Translations under genes and position numbers: made by a program
The notes under the pieces: model-generated
Database searches by the model: none
The model's input: the letters and a program-made list of their open reading frames with translations, nothing else
Told to the model about the DNA's origin: nothing
DNA from: Carya illinoinensis
Taxonomy: Eukaryota > Streptophyta > Magnoliopsida > Fagales > Juglandaceae
DNA length: 64,000 nt
Assembly (NCBI RefSeq): GCF_018687715.1
Contig: NC_056752.1
Span: 45,983,501 to 46,047,500 of the forward strand
Reading direction: 5' to 3'
Shown here: positions 59,873 to 64,000 of the stretch, one piece after another
Numbering within the stretch: the first letter of the stretch is position 1
Layout of the letters: the number at the start of each line of letters is the position of its first letter

Positions 59873-62259
59873 GCGCGCCAGTGGGATATAGTGGCCGAGG
59901 TCGGCCCAGAGGCCGAGGATTCTGTGGTAGAAGAATGGCACCTTACTCATGCCGAGCCCGCCGGCCACGAGGTGCTCGAATTAGTTCATATCATAGTCCT
60001 GATAATGTCGATGAGGCCAGCTCGGATGACTCTACCCAACCCCCAAGCCATCCATGGGAGCCACCATGTGCGACCACAACACTGGAAGCTGAGCCTAACA
60101 GAGTCACCTCACCCAGTATAAGGCCGGAGACAAATAGAGTTCAGAGCGGTATAGTTAACATGTTTATGATTTTTTTGATGAGTTCTCAATATACATATCA
60201 TGCAGTTCTATATATTTGTAAATTCCAATTCACCCTGACTGCATATTAACACTATTATGTGATACAGGTGTGGATGCCACAACAGAGCCTAACAGAGTGA
60301 GCGCACCCAATATAGAGGCAGAGCCTGCAAGAGTTGAAATTGGTACAGTCCACATATGCTGGCTGTTTTTTTATGTATATTCTTAACCATTTACACAAAA
60401 ATGGTGTTACAATATATTTGTAAATTCCATCAGAACCTGTATGACATTATTGTTATTATGCTGTACAGGTGTGGACGTCCCCACGGAGCCAGCTCAAGTG
60501 ACTTCACATGATATAGAGGCAGAGCCTGCAGGAGTTCAGATCGGTAATGCTCACATAACCAATTTTATTAACTATAATGACATATTTTATCCTGCTCCAC
60601 ATGCTCAGTTTTATACCACATCAGATAATGTAACCATATACATTTGATGTTATTTATGAACTTACAGGTGAGGACATTCCCATGGAGCCTGTACCAAACC
60701 AGGCTCAGAGGAGACGTGGACGTGGCCCAGCTAAGTGCACTGAATTTGAAAAATTGCAGAAGCATGAAAAGGTGCTGTTGAAGATAAATAATGGAGAAAC
60801 AGCACCATGTTGCTCAAATGCCAACATGTTTACAACACGATTAACATGGATAGTCAAACATCATTGTGACATGAGTTATGCAAGGTGGAGCGATGTACCC
60901 CAAGCACATAAGGATGAGTTAATCGATCGTGTTCGGGTAAGACTTTTCCACTTTAATGATGGTAGGTTTCAAGTGGTCGTAGTATAATTGATTAAACCAA
61001 ATACATTTAATTATATATGCAGGGGGATTTTGAACTTGATTGGGAATTGGAGAACTATCGATTGACTGTAACGAAACAACTTCGGAAGCGGTTTAATGCT
61101 TTCCACCATGAATTGCATAGGATATATTTATCATATGCCAGCCATGACGAAGCATTGGCTAACGGCACAGTTTTGGTCAGCCCCCTTGTTTAGGTGAAGC
61201 TATGTGGTAGATGGGGTAGTGAAGGCCCGGTAGCGAGGCCTTCAAGGTATGCATCAAGGGTGGTCAATACAAACTACTTGTTCAGTTAGTTAATGTATCA
61301 CGGCATTGATTGGATGTTACTCAACATATGTGTGAAAATTGTTTTAATTTAATGGTTATTTCATGGCAGAAATTATCAACTAAAAATCGGGAGAGTAGGA
61401 AGAGGCTGGTTATTAACCACACAGCAGGTCGCAAATCCTTTGTGCGGATTCTTGAAGACAAGGTAAACGGTTTAGGCTATTACACTTGCTTTCTTTCTAT
61501 TCTGTAGTAAATTATTTTCATATAGGGACAAAGCATCTTCTCCCTATTGAAACGTATAGCATTTATTCGTTATTCTAATAAATACCGGGATTAAGCTACC
61601 AATCCCGGTGTGGAAATATGTTGGCGACTCTTTCCTGACTGTGTGTTATACCATGCCACATTCCACACACATTTGGTAGAGGGCTGAATCGGCGAATATG
61701 GTAGACTTCTTCAAGGAAACCCACTGGTCAAAGAAGAAAAATAACTTTTTAACACCAGCCACCGAAGACAAATATGTGAGTAAATTCATAGAATTTCTGA
61801 ATTTTAATAACATAATTGCTTGTTATTATTGTTTTTTGATTGTGCAAAAAAAATGCTAACTTAACTACACATCATTGTAGTTAATGGATTTATAATGTTG
61901 TATTTCAGAAGGACATGGTTTCGAAGTTGGATACTCTAGAACCAGAGCAACGAACTGACGAAAGGATAGCGGGTGTCTTCAGAGAAGTACTTGGTCATAG
62001 ACCAGGCTATGCAAGAGGATTGGGAGAGATGATAATCCCAGAGTCTACGAGACAACGCACATTGGCATGAGAGAAAGAGTACCTAGATTTGATTGAGAAA
62101 CATAAGAAGGAGGCTGAATCATCCAAGAGTGAGATGGAGGCAATAAAGGCAAACATGCAGCTTCTGTTGGAGAGACAAGCAGAAACTGACCGTTTATTGA
62201 GGGCTTTCTTTGCTGCTAACCCGACCCCGCTCAGTGAGTCTCAGCGAGAGACTCAATGA
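59873..62259 (+). pseudogene. TNPA-like (Ptta/En-Spm, Transposase_24-like) gene of CACTA 2 with in-frame stops
   Basis: Exons inferred: 59873-60148, 60268-60342, 60469-60543, 60668-60936, 61023 to about 61193, 61370-61462, about 61681-61775 and 61909-62259. The first is Gly/Arg-rich (YSGRGRPRGRGF). Exon 4 contains GRGPAKCTEFEKLQK and RLTWIVKHHCDMSYARWSDV; later exons carry NYRLTVTKQLRKRFNAFHHE, RKRLVINHTAGRKSFVRI and EQRTDERIAGVFREVLGHRP. The end is a coiled coil (AESSKSEMEAIKANMQLLLE). TAG at 61191-61193, likely replacing tryptophan, and TGA at 62068-62070 interrupt it unless splicing differs from my reading. The start is uncertain; ATG at 59935 (MAPYSC) is a candidate. By analogy the product would bind subterminal repeats. 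Confidence 0.65.
60268..60543 (+). repeat. Tandemly duplicated 75-bp mini-exons with introns (period about 200 bp)
   Basis: Exons 60268-60342 and 60469-60543 are both exactly 75 bp, both begin after ACAG and end G|GT (phase 1), and encode related 25-residue units (NIEAEPARVEI versus DIEAEPAGVQI). The following exon starts at 60668 with the same opening (GAGGAC...GAGCCT), and the end of the preceding exon (LEAEPNRVTSPSI) is a further diverged copy. Starts are spaced 201 and 199 bases, so exon plus intron were copied together. Confidence 0.85.
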
Positions 62260-64000
62260 GTGGGGACATGTGAGAAGACAAGGGAAGGTTTTTTGTGGCT
62301 TTTTGGGTGCATTTTTTGTTGTGCCGATGGTGTTATATATTGATTGGATATATATATATCCAATGGAAGGATATAAGTATATGTTTTGTGGGAGCAAGCT
62401 GGGTTGGGTAAAACTCAGTTTTGTGCCATGTGAGATATCCTTAAATTTTCATATGCTCAGTTTGGGCAACCAACAATCCATGAGATTATGCAATGTCGTA
62501 ATATCATAAAGGTAAACCTCTAAGCCACCATTATCTTTATAAATTTAAACATATTGTAGTTGCTAGCTAATAAGTCACTTACTACTCATTGAAGACTTTA
62601 AAAACTAATGGTAATATTTCTGTTGGGCTTGACAAACTCATGTACAGGATATGCATTTGACCAACCATGGAAAGGTCTGAATGGGACGGGGAATTTATTG
62701 CAATGCCATTGTACTATGATTGGCATGCTTGGAAAAGTAGATTGGTAAGGTGTGGGCCTGTGTGATGAGTGCCAAAATAGAGGATGCCTGAACTGCAAAC
62801 TACATCAAAAGAGGAAGCTGAATTTCAGGTGATGTCTTCATTCCCCGTCTTTTCTTCCACCCACTGATTATCAAAACCAACACGTGCACAGATTTGGATG
62901 ACTTATATTTTAATTGACTGACCTTAGCTTTTAGGTGGCAGTGATTATAATTGTGTGGAAAACACTAGTATGATGGATTTTCGATATACGATAATTTCAT
63001 GTATGTCACAAAAATGTATTTCCCTTCAAAGGTTCATTGATAGGGTTAGTATTGTGATTACTGCATTTATGCACCTATCTTAGAATCTTGTTCAGACATT
63101 TGGGAAAAATTATGGAAGCACAATTGAGGAATTGTGTAGAACCTAACTTTTGCTTATAGGACTTATATGCGCAACGGATTTTACCAACATTAAATATAAC
63201 CATGTGCAAGAAAAAGAAATCAAAAGAGTTGGGATTCAGCATTCCATGGCAAGAAAAGTTAGTTTATCTAACATTTTTACCCTTTTACAGCCATATAGTA
63301 AAACCTACCAAAATTCTACAAAAGACATACAAGAGAATGAGGATACCAAAATTAGGCCCATGCAGCCAGTGATTAGGTAATCTTCACATTTGGTGTAGTT
63401 GAAATTGTTGATCTCTAGTATACAAGCTGCTGAGAAGACTCAATAATCGAGTTTAAATGACCTGTATGCAGCAGCTTAAAAGCCTCAATGTCCTGGTCAA
63501 TCCATCCTCCATCACCTCATGCATTAAATTCTTCCATCTCTAAACTCTATTGTCAGTTTAAGCATAACCCAATCTGTTTGGCCTTTTATTAATGAGTTTG
63601 AAATGTGTATATATATAGAGTCTGGATGTTTTTATTTTTGGTCTTAAATGCAAAGTAGAATTTCATGTTATGTTTGATAGATATATATATATTATATGCA
63701 GATAAGTAGATCTATGTGTAACCCACGTAGAATACATTGGTGTACTGAAGTCAGAAGATCCAGACTTTGTTTCAAGTGGATATTTATCATATGCAGAGGC
63801 TGGGAATGCCAAAGAGCTGAAATGTTTTTATCACTAATTTTGTACATTTGCAGCTGGATCTTTGATTGCAACAAGATAACATTGAAGGGCTACGTAACCT
63901 ATGGTGTCTCACATGGGGGGCTTTGGTAGATGTTCCAGCGGCTCTTGGGGTAGAAGCTTCATGATCTCCAGTTCCTTGGACACCTAAACCTGCTGTATTG
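62260..64000. other. CACTA 2 downstream region, no gene seen
   Basis: AT-rich. Contains a dyad near 62344-62362 (GATTGGATATATATATATCCAA) and only short, unrecognised frames. No CACTA right terminus is visible, so the region is taken as the 3' part of the element, though the boundary is unproven. Confidence 0.4.

Larger units (their letters stand above)
50502..64000 (+). mobile_element. CACTA (En/Spm) DNA transposon 2, right end outside window
   Basis: Begins CACTACAAGAAAATACAC at 50502, a classical CACTA terminus, inserted in exon 2 of SEO copy C; the preceding triplet CAT would be the target duplication. Subterminal motifs GCTGCAAA/TTTGCAGC repeat over the first 100 bases. It carries an intact TNP2-like gene (55850-59508) and a TNPA-like gene (59873-62259) in the same direction. 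No matching CTTGTAGTG end was found before 64000, so the element is at least 13.5 kb. It is a different family from CACTA 1, with different subterminal motifs and diverged proteins. Confidence 0.88.

Noticed and set aside
62260..64000. Right terminus of CACTA 2
   Set aside because: No CTTGTAGTG-type end or mirrored GCTGCAAA cluster is present, so the element is reported as open-ended.

Overview
The window is nuclear DNA of a flowering plant. It shows AT-rich intergenic DNA, GT-AG introns, a small cluster of sieve-element-occlusion (SEO) genes, and a dense set of plant transposons: LINE, Ty1/copia, CACTA, hAT, PIF/Harbinger and MITEs. The style of the AT-rich MITEs suggests a woody rosid, perhaps walnut family (Juglandaceae). 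That placement is an impression from pattern memory, not something the sequence proves.

Host genes. Three SEO (phloem filament protein) copies lie on the minus strand. Copy A (1-1562) shows exons 1-3 and runs off the left edge. Copy B (14823-17858) is complete: seven exons with consistent phases give about 675 codons and an intact C-terminal cysteine motif. Copy C (43786-50501) is close to copy A by eye but is a wreck: a 5-bp deletion removes the exon 3 donor, a 1-bp deletion shifts exon 3, a 5.15-kb copia element sits in exon 3, and a CACTA element sits in exon 2. No other host gene could be supported.

Mobile DNA, left to right. A LINE at about 5771-11551 keeps both ORFs open, and they overlap by ATGA. 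Three MITEs share GAGCAT-type ends and 3-bp TTA/TAA duplications (12137-13157, 18758-19151, 22559-23016). A broken PIF/Harbinger transposase lies at 20578-20969. A complete but mutated 12.9-kb CACTA element occupies 24103-37018 with TTA duplications. It carries a nested solo-LTR-like insertion (30538-33465, duplication GATTA), palindromic ACGTTCGAACGT subterminal arrays, and an opposite-strand ORF region between two arrays. A 2.33-kb non-autonomous hAT element lies at 39996-42325 (duplication CTCATATA). The copia element is at 44551-49700 (duplication AGTCC). A second CACTA element starts at 50502 and extends past the right edge.

How the parts relate. The locus reads as a tandem SEO array eroded by successive insertions. 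The second CACTA element keeps an open transposase of about 1146 aa in three exons, whereas its companion TNPA-like gene has at least two in-frame stops. That companion gene also contains a 75-bp exon repeated in tandem with its intron at a period of about 200 bp. The rest of the window is AT-rich intergenic sequence with MITE relics, microsatellites and hairpins.
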